This document shows positions 37,773 to 45,329 of a DNA stretch of 64,000 bases, in pieces. The notes below the pieces were generated by a model. The model was not told the origin of the DNA, ran no database searches, and was given only the letters and a program-made list of their open reading frames with translations. How positions within the stretch are numbered: the first letter of the stretch is position 1; each line of letters starts with the position of its first letter. A program made the position numbers and the translations under genes. Where the stretch lies: the NCBI RefSeq assembly GCF_043197795.1, contig NZ_JBICTU010000027.1, forward strand, positions 52,824 to 116,823, written 5' to 3'. The stretch comes from Sphaerisporangium sp040649355 (GTDB lineage: Bacteria > Actinomycetota > Actinomycetes > Streptosporangiales > Streptosporangiaceae).

Positions 37773-37789
37773 CCCCGCCGCCGGGATCG

Positions 37790-39142
37790 TCAGGTCTGGA
37801 TGATCGCGGCCTTCTCCCGGGTGTACGCGAGGACGGAGTCGTGGCCGTAGCCGCTGTCCTTGACGCCGCCGAACGGGAGGCCGGGAGGCATCTGGCGGAA
37901 GGTGTTGACCCACACCGTGCCGCTCTGCAGGTCGCGGACGAACCGGTGGGCACGCCCGAGGTCGCGGGTCCACACCCCGGCGGCCAGGCCGTACGAGGAG
38001 TCGTTGGAGATCGCCAGCGCCTCCTCGTCGGTGTCGAAGGGGATGGCCACCGCGACCGGGCCGAAGATCTCCTCCTGGCACACGCGGAGCGAGTTGTCGG
38101 TGGTGGTGTAGAGCGTCGGGGCCACCCAGTAGCCGCCGGGCATCGACGGGACCACCGAGGCGCCGGTCGTGCCGCCGAACACCAGCTCCGCGCCCTCCTT
38201 CTCGGCGATCTCCAGGTACCCGGTGACCCGCTCGTACTGGCCCGCCGACACGATCGGGCCCATCGTCGTCGCGAGATCGAGCGGGTCGGCCAGCGTGAGG
38301 CCTCCCGCGACGGCGGCGACGCGCTCGATCATCTCGTCCCAGACGGGACGCTGGATCAGGATGCGCGAGCCCGCGACGCAGACCTGCCCGGCGTTGCCCG
38401 TGTAGACGGAGTTGACCGTGACGCCCTGGGCTGCGGCGTCCAGGTCCGCGTCCGCGAAGACGATGTTGGGGGACTTGCCGCCCAGCTCGAAGGTGAGCGG
38501 TTTCAGTGAGTCGGCGCTGGCCCGCGTGATGGCCTGGCCCGTCTGGGTGGAGCCGGTGAGGCTGATCTTGCCGACCCCCCGGTGCCGTACCAGCGCGTCG
38601 CCGACCTCCTCGCCGAGCCCGCTGACGATGTTCAGCACCCCCGGAGGCAGCACGTCGGCCAGGAGCTCGCCGAGCCGCAGCACCGACGCGCACGCCTGCT
38701 CGGCGGGCTTGACGATCACGGTGTTGCCGGCGGCCAGCGCGTACGCGGCCTTCGCCGAGAACGTCGAGATGGGGGAGTTCCACGGGATGATCCCCAGGAC
38801 CACGCCGTACGGCTCGCGCCGCGTGAGCCCCAGCGTGTCGGGCCCGAGGATGACCGTGTCGCCCTTGACCGCGTCGAGGACGTCCCCGGCGGCGATCCGC
38901 CACAGGTACTCGGCGACCTCGCGCAGGAAGCCGGCGCGCCCGAGAGCGGGCATCCCGGACCAGCCGGGGAACGCCTTCCTCGCGGCGGTGACGGCGGCGT
39001 CCGCGTCGGTCCGGCCGCTCGCCGGGATCCGTGCCCAGACCTCGCCGGTCGCCGGGTTGACCGAGTCCAGTGTGCGGCCGTCCGCGGCGGGCACCAGCGC
39101 GCCTCCGATCAGGTTGCGGTATTCCGTGATGCTGCCTGCCAT
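37790..39142 (-). CDS. NAD(P)+-dependent aldehyde dehydrogenase
   Basis: 450 residues of the ALDH superfamily. The catalytic Cys is in NAGQVCVAGSR and the general-base Glu in FELGGKSPNIVF; GIIPWNSPISTF and the C-terminal VWVNTFRQMPPGLPFGG are also typical. ATG at 39142 chosen; a TTG two codons earlier is possible. A perfect 14-bp palindrome lies 34 bp upstream and suggests repression by a dimeric regulator. Substrate not determinable. Confidence 0.93.
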   Translation of the reverse strand: MAGSITEYRNLIGGALVPAADGRTLDSVNPATGEVWARIPASGRTDADAAVTAARKAFPGWSGMPALGRAGFLREVAEYLWRIAAGDVLDAVKGDTVILGPDTLGLTRREPYGVVLGIIPWNSPISTFSAKAAYALAAGNTVIVKPAEQACASVLRLGELLADVLPPGVLNIVSGLGEEVGDALVRHRGVGKISLTGSTQTGQAITRASADSLKPLTFELGGKSPNIVFADADLDAAAQGVTVNSVYTGNAGQVCVAGSRILIQRPVWDEMIERVAAVAGGLTLADPLDLATTMGPIVSAGQYERVTGYLEIAEKEGAELVFGGTTGASVVPSMPGGYWVAPTLYTTTDNSLRVCQEEIFGPVAVAIPFDTDEEALAISNDSSYGLAAGVWTRDLGRAHRFVRDLQSGTVWVNTFRQMPPGLPFGGVKDSGYGHDSVLAYTREKAAIIQT

Positions 39143-39176
39143 CCTCAACTCCCGCGTCGGCCGTACCGGACCTGAC

Positions 39177-39190
39177 CAAGCGTACGCTTG
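39177..39190. promoter_or_regulatory. 14-bp perfect palindrome upstream of the aldehyde dehydrogenase
   Basis: CAAGCGTACGCTTG, fully self-complementary, centred about 41 bp upstream of the ATG. The form resembles TetR-family operators controlling acyl or aldehyde metabolism. No TetR gene is in the window. Confidence 0.45.
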
Positions 39191-39350
39191 CTCAACTAAA
39201 TCCGGGAAGCGGTGCGATTCGGCCGCCGGCCGGGCGCCGACCGGCCTGACATATCACGGTTTGTGATCAAGATTGGTTACTGCTGCGGAATGACGGGTTT
39301 TGCCGATTATTTTGGAGTTCCAGTCGTCCCATTTCCGACAGGAGAACCCC

Positions 39351-40169
39351 GTGACCGACAGCTCGTTCCCGCCCGGCGAGCCGCCAAAGATCGACACCAC
39401 GGTCTCCCACTCGCCCCGGATCTGGAACTACTGGCTCGGAGGCAAGGACAACTACCAGGTCGACCGCGAGGTCGGCGACCAGTTCCGCGAGGTCTTCCCC
39501 GACATCGTGGAGATCGCTCGCAGCTCGCGGGGGTTCCTGTCGCGCGCGGTGACCTATCTGGCCGCCGAGGCGGGGGTCCGCCAGTTCCTGGACATCGGCA
39601 CCGGGCTCCCGACCCTGGACAACACCCACGAGGTCGCCCAGCGGATCGCCCCGGAGTCCCGAATCGTCTACGTGGACAACGACCCGGTGGTGCTGACGCA
39701 CGCACGCGCCCTGCTCGTCAGCGCGCCGGAAGGCGTCACCCAGTACATCGACGCCGACCTGCGTGACCCCGAGACGATCCTGGAAGTGGCGGGCCGCACC
39801 ACCCTGGACTTCGACAGGCCGGTGGCCCTGATGCTTCTGAACATCCTCGGTCACGTCTCCGACATCGAGGAGGCGCGTTCCATCGTCAAGCGGCTGACCG
39901 ACGCCCTGCCGTCCGGCAGCTACCTGGCGATCGCCGACGGCACCAACGTCGTGCGAGGGCCGGAGTTCGAGGCCGCGATCGCCATCTGGAACGCCAGCGG
40001 CTCGGTCCCCTACAACCTGCGCTCCCCGGAGCAGATCAGCGGCTTCTTCGACGGCCTGGAGCTCGTCGAGCCCGGCGTGGTCTCCTGCCCCAACTGGCGG
40101 CCGGACGACCACGAGAGCCAGTTCGCCCGCGAGGTGGACGAGTTCTGCGGGCTCGGGCGAAAGCCCTGA
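39351..40169 (+). CDS. SAM-dependent methyltransferase of the DUF574 (Methyltransf_19) family
   Basis: 272 residues. The family signature SPRIWNYWLGGKDNYQVDRE is at the N-terminus, followed by the SAM-binding FLDIGTGLPTLDNTHE and VYVDNDPVVLTHARALL. This family is greatly expanded in actinomycetes and its substrates are mostly unknown. GTG at 39351 has ACAGGAGA 6 nt upstream. An ATCAC-N5-GTGAT inverted repeat at 39253-39267 might be an operator. A tandem-repeat array begins exactly at the stop codon. Confidence 0.9.
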   Translation: MTDSSFPPGEPPKIDTTVSHSPRIWNYWLGGKDNYQVDREVGDQFREVFPDIVEIARSSRGFLSRAVTYLAAEAGVRQFLDIGTGLPTLDNTHEVAQRIAPESRIVYVDNDPVVLTHARALLVSAPEGVTQYIDADLRDPETILEVAGRTTLDFDRPVALMLLNILGHVSDIEEARSIVKRLTDALPSGSYLAIADGTNVVRGPEFEAAIAIWNASGSVPYNLRSPEQISGFFDGLELVEPGVVSCPNWRPDDHESQFAREVDEFCGLGRKP

Positions 40170-40325
40170 CAGCCGCATCCCTGACGGCCGCGTGGGCTGA
40201 CGGCCGCGTGCGCTGACCGTGACCGGCTTCGTGCGCTGACCGGCTTGGTGCGCTGACCGGCTTCGTGCGCTGATCGGCGGCGTGCGCTGATCGGCCGCGT
40301 GCGCTTGATCGGCCGCGTGCGCGGA
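40166..40325. repeat. Degenerate 17-bp tandem repeat array starting at the methyltransferase stop
   Basis: About nine units of CTGATCGGCCGCGTGCG and variants (CTGACCGGCTTCGTGCG and others), the first overlapping the TGA of the methyltransferase gene. The rest of the interval to 40441 has no gene. Function unknown; neither spaced nor palindromic like a CRISPR. Confidence 0.8.
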
Positions 40326-40441
40326 CGGGACGGCCCGCGCCTGGAAGGCACGTACCGCCCCGTCCGCCGGGCACCGCTCAGTGCGGGCCGGTCCGCTTCG
40401 TCACCCCGTGGCCCGGGGCGTGCCCGGCCGGCCGCGCGCCG

Positions 40442-40726
40442 CTACGACTCGTCGACCGGTGTCTCCTCGCCAGTCGTCGTCGAGGTGTAGACGCCCCACA
40501 TCGTGGCGGACGACGGCTCGGTGTAGGCCTTGCAGACGAGTGATGTCTCGATGGAGGACTGCTGCTCCTCTATGTCGGGGAGGGCGCTCTGGCACGACGC
40601 CAGGGACTCGTACCCGCCCTTGATCAGCTCATCGGAAGGAGCGGCCGCGAGGGCCGCCGACGCGAGTGTCGCGGGTACGGCGAGCGCGCCGCTCAGGGCG
40701 AGTGCCGCGAAGACGTTTCTCCTCAT
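40442..40726 (-). CDS. Small secreted protein near SARP regulator (1 of 3)
   Basis: 94 residues with a signal peptide (RRNVFAALALSGALAVPATL, cleavage near ALA) and a mature part of about 65 residues rich in Ser, Glu and Thr, with two cysteines (LASCQSALPD, SLVCKAYTEP). GAGGAGG stands 9 nt before the ATG. No family recognised. It diverges from the SARP gene, and three GTCACG-like hexamers at 11-bp steps lie 58-90 bp upstream, suggesting control by that regulator. Confidence 0.7.
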   Translation of the reverse strand: MRRNVFAALALSGALAVPATLASAALAAAPSDELIKGGYESLASCQSALPDIEEQQSSIETSLVCKAYTEPSSATMWGVYTSTTTGEETPVDES

Positions 40727-40783
40727 GGAGATCGACCTCCTCTCGTGCCGCCGAAGGTGGCGGCCACATGAGAGCGTGACCCG

Positions 40784-40816
40784 GCCGGCGTCACCGGAGC
40801 ATGACGCGTGCGTGAC
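40784..40816 (-). promoter_or_regulatory. 11-bp-phased hexamer repeats (SARP-box-like), site 1
   Basis: On the minus strand, GTCACG (from 40816), GTCATG (from 40805) and GTGACG (from 40794) repeat at exactly 11-bp intervals. A further GTCACG at 40780-40775 is out of this phase. Same motif and period as sites before the genes at 41877 and 42609. Confidence 0.6.
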
Positions 40817-40969
40817 GGGAGGGCGGGCTCCTGCGGTTCGCCAGGCCGCATGCTGACCCAATAAAACGGGACATATCGCCATCTACCGGGTACATAGTCG
40901 GAGGAGAGACGGCGACGGGAGGGCTGCTTACCAGACGACTCGCTTTCCACACGGGAGGCAGCAGAACTT

Positions 40970-41701
40970 ATGGAGAGCGGCGACCGGCCCGTCCTGCGGG
41001 TCGACCTTCTGGGGGGCTTCCGGCTGCTGGCCGGGCGCGAGCAGGTGACCATCTCGGGCGGCTCCGAGCGTCTTCTGTCGTTCGTCGCCCTGTGCGGGCA
41101 GGCCGTACCCCGGACCCTGATGGCGGGCACGCTGTGGCCTGACCGGCCCGAGCGGCGGGCGTACGCGAGCCTCCGGTCGGCGCTGGCGCGTCTCGAAGGG
41201 GTCGGACGTCAGGTCCTCGACATCGGCGCGACCGAGGTACGCCTCAGGCCGGTCGCCGGGGTCGACGTGGACGAGGCCCGATCGCTGGCCAGGCGCATCC
41301 TCGACCCCTGCGCGCCCACGCTCGAACAGGACCTCAGCGCGGCGACCGTGGAGAAGTTGTCGGTCGACCTGCTGCCCGGTTGGTACGACGACTGGGTGGT
41401 CCACGAGGCAGACGAGTGGCACCAGCTACGGCTGCACGCCCTGGAAGCCCTGGCCGAGGACTTCATCAGGGCCGGCAGGTTCGCCGACGCGGTGGCCGCC
41501 GCCGGGGTGGCCGTACGGGCGGAGCCGCTGCGCGAGAGCGCCCACGCCGCGCTGATCCGCGCCCACCTCGCGGAAGGCAACCAGGCCGAGGCCCTTCGCG
41601 ACTACGAGCGGTACGAGCACCTCCTGGACTCCGAGCTGGGCCTGCGCCCGACACCGCTCGTCGGCGAGCTCGTCGCCGGCCTCCGCACAGCCGCACGCTG
41701 A
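40970..41701 (+). CDS. Small SARP-type transcriptional activator (wHTH plus BTAD)
   Basis: 243 residues. The N-terminal OmpR-like winged helix (LRVDLLGGFRLLAGREQVTI ... LMAGTLWPDRPERRAYASLRSALARLEG) is followed by the bacterial transcriptional activator domain (QLRLHALEALAEDFIRAG, ALRDYERYEHLLDSELG). This is the minimal SARP architecture; such proteins activate promoters through direct repeats with an 11-bp period. Upstream, CGGGACATA and CGGGTACATA (40867, 40887) form another direct repeat of unknown role. The two genes downstream and the one upstream encode small secreted proteins with candidate SARP boxes. Confidence 0.88.
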   Translation: MESGDRPVLRVDLLGGFRLLAGREQVTISGGSERLLSFVALCGQAVPRTLMAGTLWPDRPERRAYASLRSALARLEGVGRQVLDIGATEVRLRPVAGVDVDEARSLARRILDPCAPTLEQDLSAATVEKLSVDLLPGWYDDWVVHEADEWHQLRLHALEALAEDFIRAGRFADAVAAAGVAVRAEPLRESAHAALIRAHLAEGNQAEALRDYERYEHLLDSELGLRPTPLVGELVAGLRTAAR

Positions 41702-41768
41702 GACCACCCCGCTTCCACGGCCCCGCCGTCCTACGTCAGGCCGTCCTTCCTTCGTCGGGCCGTCCTTC

Positions 41769-41785
41769 GTCACGTCGCTGTCACG
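41769..41785 (+). promoter_or_regulatory. 11-bp-phased hexamer repeats (SARP-box-like), site 2
   Basis: GTCACG at 41769-41774 and 41780-41785. The sequence CCGGACA-N2-ATGTG follows and is shared with site 3. A -10-like CACCAT starts 16 bp after the second hexamer start. Confidence 0.6.
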
Positions 41786-41876
41786 GCATACCGGACACCA
41801 TGTGCTTCGACGGCAACGGGGTCACCTGGACCGTCGCGATCACCTCGGGTGGCCCGGACAAGCGAAGGAGTCGGTC

Positions 41877-42446
41877 ATGGCAGGCAAGCGATCTGTGATC
41901 CTGGTCGCTCCGGCGGTCCTCGCGCTCGCGCTCGGACCCACGGGAGCCTCACAGGCCTCGGTCGTCGCCCGTTCCGTTGCGGGAGAGCCCGCCGCGTCCG
42001 GTACGGCCCCGGGGGTGCCCGTGCCGCGCGACCGGGGCGACTACGCCAAGGGCTTCGGAGAGGGGTACGCGGCGGGCAGAGCGGAGTGCGACGGCCGGCC
42101 CAAGCCGAAGACCCGAGGACGGGGGCTGCCGGCGAGCCCCGACTACGAGCGCGGATACGCCACGGGCTACGACGAGGGCTACACGAGCTGCGAGAAGGCG
42201 GCCGGCGAGACTCCTCGGAAAGAGCCTCCGGGCCTCCACACGCCCGTGACGCCCCCCGAGCCTCCGGACCTTCGTGAGGCACCGCCGCCCCCGGAATCTC
42301 CGGGTCTTCGTGAGCCGCCGCCCCCGGAGTCCCCGGGTCTTCGTGAGCCGCCGCCCGCCCCGGAGTCTCCGGGCCTCAGGACGCCTCCTCCGAACCGGCC
42401 CGCGCAGGGTGGCCCGCCGTTGAGCCATGCGGCCGTCCACCGGTGA
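41877..42446 (+). CDS. Secreted protein with Tyr/Gly repeats and Pro-rich tail (2 of 3)
   Basis: 189 residues; AAGGAG lies 6 nt before the ATG. Signal peptide MAGKRSVILVAPAVLALALG, cleavage near SQAS. The mature part has two YxxGFxxGYxxG-like units (DYAKGFGEGYAAG, DYERGYATGYDEGY) with two cysteines, then a tail of LREPPPPESPG repeats. No catalytic domain is evident; the protein looks structural or wall-associated. The 5' leader and first 28 residues resemble those of the next gene, so the two are paralogous at their front ends with unrelated tails. Confidence 0.7.
   Translation: MAGKRSVILVAPAVLALALGPTGASQASVVARSVAGEPAASGTAPGVPVPRDRGDYAKGFGEGYAAGRAECDGRPKPKTRGRGLPASPDYERGYATGYDEGYTSCEKAAGETPRKEPPGLHTPVTPPEPPDLREAPPPPESPGLREPPPPESPGLREPPPAPESPGLRTPPPNRPAQGGPPLSHAAVHR
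42260..42395 (+). repeat. Pro-rich coding tandem repeats
   Basis: Three to four units of about 33-36 bp encode ESPGLREPPPP-type repeats at the C-terminus of the secreted protein. Confidence 0.75.
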
Positions 42447-42480
42447 GATCCCTCGAATCCCACGGGTGCGCGGGGACGGT

Positions 42481-42508
42481 GTCATTCCCCCGTCACGCCC
42501 ATGTCACG
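42481..42508 (+). promoter_or_regulatory. 11-bp-phased hexamer repeats (SARP-box-like), site 3
   Basis: GTCATT (42481), GTCACG (42492) and GTCACG (42503), exactly 11 bp apart. The CCGGACA-N2-ATGTG leader element follows 11 bp further away than in site 2, keeping the same helical face. Confidence 0.65.
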
Positions 42509-42608
42509 GCGGGGTGGCGGGGCGCCGGACAGCATGTGGTGCGAACCCAGGACGGCCACCTCGACGGACGACGACAGCCGGGTGGCCGGGACACGGAAGG
42601 AGCCGATC

Positions 42609-43175
42609 ATGGTAGGTAAGCGACGTCTGGCGCTGCTCGGTCCGGCGCTCATCTCGCTCTCACTCTGGTCCACCGGAGCCGCGCAGGCATCGGCCGCGCC
42701 TCGCCCGCCGGCGATCGCCGGTGCCTGGCAGGGTACGGCCGCGGTGGCCGCGCCCGGCTCCCGCGTCCTGCCAGGGGACGACGGCGACCGTGGCAGGTCG
42801 GAGAAGCGGAGCAGATCCGAGATGCGGAGCGACCGCGACGGCGACCGCGGCAGGTCGGAGAAGCGCAGCAGATCCGAGATGCGAAGTGACCGCGACGGCG
42901 ACCGCGGCAGGTCGGAGAAGCGCAGCAGATCCGAGATGCGGAGCGACCGCGACCGTGATCGGGAGAGGTCGGAGAAGCGGAGCAGGGAACGTGAAAGGTC
43001 GGAGATGCGGGGCCGCGAGCGCGAGAGGTCCGAGATGCGCAGCGATCGTGACCGTGGCAGGTCCGAGAAGCGGAGCACCGAGCGCGAGAGGTCCGAGATG
43101 CGCAGCGACCGTGACCGCGGCAGGTCCGAGAAGCGGAGCACCGTGCGCGAGAGGTCGGGGCGCGGCGGCTACTAG
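42609..43175 (+). CDS. Secreted Arg/Ser/Glu/Asp repeat protein (3 of 3)
   Basis: 188 residues. GGAAGGAG precedes the ATG by about 7 nt. Signal peptide (MVGKRRLALLGPALISLSLW, cleavage near AQASA), a 30-residue spacer, then from residue 60 to the end almost only R, S, E, D, K, G and M in units such as DRGRSEKRSRSEMRSDRDG (19 residues) and shorter derivatives. No cysteine and almost no hydrophobic residues in the mature part, so it should be disordered and highly charged. I know of no described family with this composition in a secreted bacterial protein. Front end paralogous to the previous gene. Confidence 0.7.
   Translation: MVGKRRLALLGPALISLSLWSTGAAQASAAPRPPAIAGAWQGTAAVAAPGSRVLPGDDGDRGRSEKRSRSEMRSDRDGDRGRSEKRSRSEMRSDRDGDRGRSEKRSRSEMRSDRDRDRERSEKRSRERERSEMRGRERERSEMRSDRDRGRSEKRSTERERSEMRSDRDRGRSEKRSTVRERSGRGGY
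42786..43160 (+). repeat. 57-bp coding tandem repeats (RSEKRS/RSEMRS)
   Basis: The first three units of about 57 bp are nearly identical; later ones shorten to 30-54 bp. The array makes up two thirds of the gene and is likely to vary in copy number between strains. Confidence 0.9.
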
Positions 43176-43222
43176 CCGGAGAGCGTGAGGAAAGCTGACC
43201 GGTGTCACAGCCGGGTCAGGCG

Positions 43223-43251
43223 GGGACATGGGCCGGGCTCGCCCATGTCCC
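43223..43251 (+). terminator. Strong hairpin after the repeat-protein gene
   Basis: GGGACATGGGC pairs with GCCCATGTCCC (11 bp) over a 7-nt loop, followed by TTCATTT, 47 bp after the stop. Confidence 0.85.
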
Positions 43252-43261
43252 TTCATTTCCG

Positions 43262-43340
43262 GGCTCAAGGCGTGCTCAGCGGTTCCCCGGCTCAGGGCGT
43301 GCTCAGCGGGTTCCCCCGGCTCAAGGCGTGCTCAGCGGGC
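43262..43340. repeat. Three 27-29-bp tandem repeats ending in the ligC stop codon
   Basis: Units share GGCTCAAGGCGTGCTCAGCG; the last copy overlaps the TGA and final codons of the convergent ligase gene. It appears to be an expansion of the gene's 3' end. Confidence 0.8.
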
Positions 43341-44438
43341 GAGGATGTCGTCCAGGTTGTAGCCGACCGGGTGTTCGAGCTGCTCGTAGTCGCACGACTC
43401 GGGCGTGCGGTCGGTGCGCCAGCGGCGGAACTGGGCGGTGTGCCGGAACCGGTTGCCTTCCATGTGGTCGTAGGCGACCTCCACCACCAGCTTCGGGCTG
43501 AGCGGGACGAACGAGAGGTTCTTGCCGGCGCTCCAGCGCGAGATCGCGCCCGGCATGCGCTGGGTGGTGCTCTCGTCCTGCGACATCCAGGAGCTCCAGG
43601 GGTGGTCGCCGAGGTCGGTCAGCAGATACGGCCTCAGCTCGTCGATCAGCTCGGCCCGGCGCTTCATCGGGAACGACGCCGCCACCCCCACGTGGTGCAG
43701 CACGCCCGCCGAGTCGTACAGCCCGAGCAGCAGCGACCCGACCACCGGGCCGGACTTGTGCTCGCGGTACCCCGCCACGACGCAGTCGGCCGTGCGCTCG
43801 TGCTTGACCTTGAACATCGTGCGCCGGTCGGGCTCGTACGGCTGGGTGGTGCGCTTGACCACGATGCCGTCGAGCCCTGCCCCCTCGAACATCTCGAACC
43901 ACTCGCCCGCCCGCTCGTCGCTGTCGGTGACGGGCGTCAGCCGCACACGGTCACCGGCGGCCGCCAGGGCGTCGACCAGACGCGCGCGGCGCTCTCCGAA
44001 CGGGGTCTCCAGCAGGCTCTCGTCGCCGATCGACAGCAGGTCGAAGGCGACGAACGACGCGGGGGTCTGCTCCGCCAGGAGCCTCACCCGCGAGGCCGCC
44101 GGGTGGATGCGCTGCTGGAGGGCGTCGAAGTCGAGGATCTGGCCGCGCCGCAGCACGATCTCCCCGTCGACCACGCAGCGCTCGGGCAGCTCTCGCTTGA
44201 CCGCCTCGATCAGCTCGGGGAAGTAGCGGTTGAACGGGCGCTCGTTGCGGCTGCCCAGGTAGACCTCGTCGCCGTCGCGGAACACGATGCAGCGGAAGCC
44301 GTCCCACTTGGGCTCGTAGAGCAGGGTGCCGTCCTGGGACGGCAGCTCCTTGACGGCCTTGGCCAGCATCGGCGCCACGGGTGGAGCCACCGGAAGACTC
44401 ATCTCGGGGGGAAGGTTCGGCTGCGCGGGAAGGTTCAT
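43332..44438 (-). CDS. ligC: ATP-dependent DNA ligase (LigC type)
   Basis: 368 residues. The adenylation lysine lies in the motif I EPKWDGFR; GSRNERPFNRYFPEL, VVDGEIVL, DGIVVKRTTQPYEP and FKVKHERTADCVVAGYR are motifs III-V. An OB-fold C-terminal domain follows. Size and motifs fit mycobacterial LigC, an auxiliary repair ligase of end joining and base-excision repair. ATG at 44438 overlaps the stop of the upstream reductase gene (ATGA), so the two are coupled. With the LigD-type polymerase at 32344 it could supply a split repair ligase system. Confidence 0.94.
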   Translation of the reverse strand: MNLPAQPNLPPEMSLPVAPPVAPMLAKAVKELPSQDGTLLYEPKWDGFRCIVFRDGDEVYLGSRNERPFNRYFPELIEAVKRELPERCVVDGEIVLRRGQILDFDALQQRIHPAASRVRLLAEQTPASFVAFDLLSIGDESLLETPFGERRARLVDALAAAGDRVRLTPVTDSDERAGEWFEMFEGAGLDGIVVKRTTQPYEPDRRTMFKVKHERTADCVVAGYREHKSGPVVGSLLLGLYDSAGVLHHVGVAASFPMKRRAELIDELRPYLLTDLGDHPWSSWMSQDESTTQRMPGAISRWSAGKNLSFVPLSPKLVVEVAYDHMEGNRFRHTAQFRRWRTDRTPESCDYEQLEHPVGYNLDDILAR

Positions 44439-45157
44439 GCCGGCTCCCGGGTGTACTTGCAGAAGAGGAAGCCGTCTTCCTCCAGGACGTGTGACAGGCT
44501 CAGCCGGATGTTGGAGGCAGGGCCGTTGAGGATGCGCGCCGCGTCTCCGCCCGCCAGCAGCGGGCTGATCGTCAGGCAGAGCTCGTCCACCAGCCCGGCC
44601 GCCGCGAGCTGCGCGTTGACGCGCGGGCCGCCCTCGCAGAGCACCATGCCGAGCCCGCGCTCGCGCAACGCTTCCACGGCCAGGGAGAGATCGACCCGCT
44701 CGTCTCCCGCGACGATCACCTCGCCGTGCCTGGCGGCCTCGTCGCGCCGGTCCTTGGGCGCGCGCTCGGTCGTGATCACGATCGTCCTGGCGTAAGGCTC
44801 CGTGTCGGTGAACAGCGGGCCGGCCAGGTCGAGGTCGAGCCGCCGCGTGATGACGGCGATGGGCGGGACGAGCGGCCGTCCCCGGCGCAGCTCCGTCCAC
44901 GAGGCGCGCGGGCGGGCCGGGCGGTACCCCTCGGTACGTACGGTCGCGGCGCCGGCCACCACCACGTCGGCCAGGCCGCGCAGCACTCCGAAGACGCGGC
45001 GGTCGCCCTTGCCGGACAGGCCCTCGGACAGGCCCTTCAGCCAGGCGCCGCCGTCGACTCCCGCGACCATGTTGAGGCGCAGCCACTCGCCTCGGGGGTA
45101 CGCGTAGGCCTCGGCGAGGTCGACGTCGTCCGCTGAGCTGGGAAGGATGCGTCGCAC
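44435..45157 (-). CDS. RibD C-terminal-like pyrimidine/dihydrofolate-type reductase
   Basis: About 240 residues of the RibD_C family (NMVAGVDGGAWLKGLSEGLSG, FGVLRGLADVVVAGAATVRTEGY, MVLCEGGPRVNAQL). The NADPH-binding residues are in the VAGAATV and LCEGGP loops. The GTG at 45157 is preferred because the protein then starts RRILPSSADDVDLAEAY as relatives do and AAGG is 8 nt upstream; an ATG 25 codons earlier exists. No other riboflavin genes are near, so the true substrate is unknown. Coupled to ligC. Confidence 0.85.
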   Translation of the reverse strand: MRRILPSSADDVDLAEAYAYPRGEWLRLNMVAGVDGGAWLKGLSEGLSGKGDRRVFGVLRGLADVVVAGAATVRTEGYRPARPRASWTELRRGRPLVPPIAVITRRLDLDLAGPLFTDTEPYARTIVITTERAPKDRRDEAARHGEVIVAGDERVDLSLAVEALRERGLGMVLCEGGPRVNAQLAAAGLVDELCLTISPLLAGGDAARILNGPASNIRLSLSHVLEEDGFLFCKYTREPA

Positions 45158-45329
45158 GCTCTCTACCTTGGCACAGGTCAGGCACCCGGTACGTGAGCGG
45201 GATCCGCCATCCTCGAAGTAACGCTTCGGCATATTAGCGACATGTGAGTCATAGGACGCGTAGCGTTACGCGGCCCTCCGGAGATGTAGGTGGGGAGGAA
45301 CGTCTCCGGAGAGATCGGGAGGGCATTGG

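Noticed and set aside
40166..40325. CRISPR or origin iterons
   Set aside because: 17-bp units are directly adjacent and degenerate, without spacers, initiator gene or AT-rich unwinding region.
42786..43160. CRISPR array
   Set aside because: Repeats are contiguous, of variable length and in frame with a signal-peptide protein; no spacers, no cas genes.
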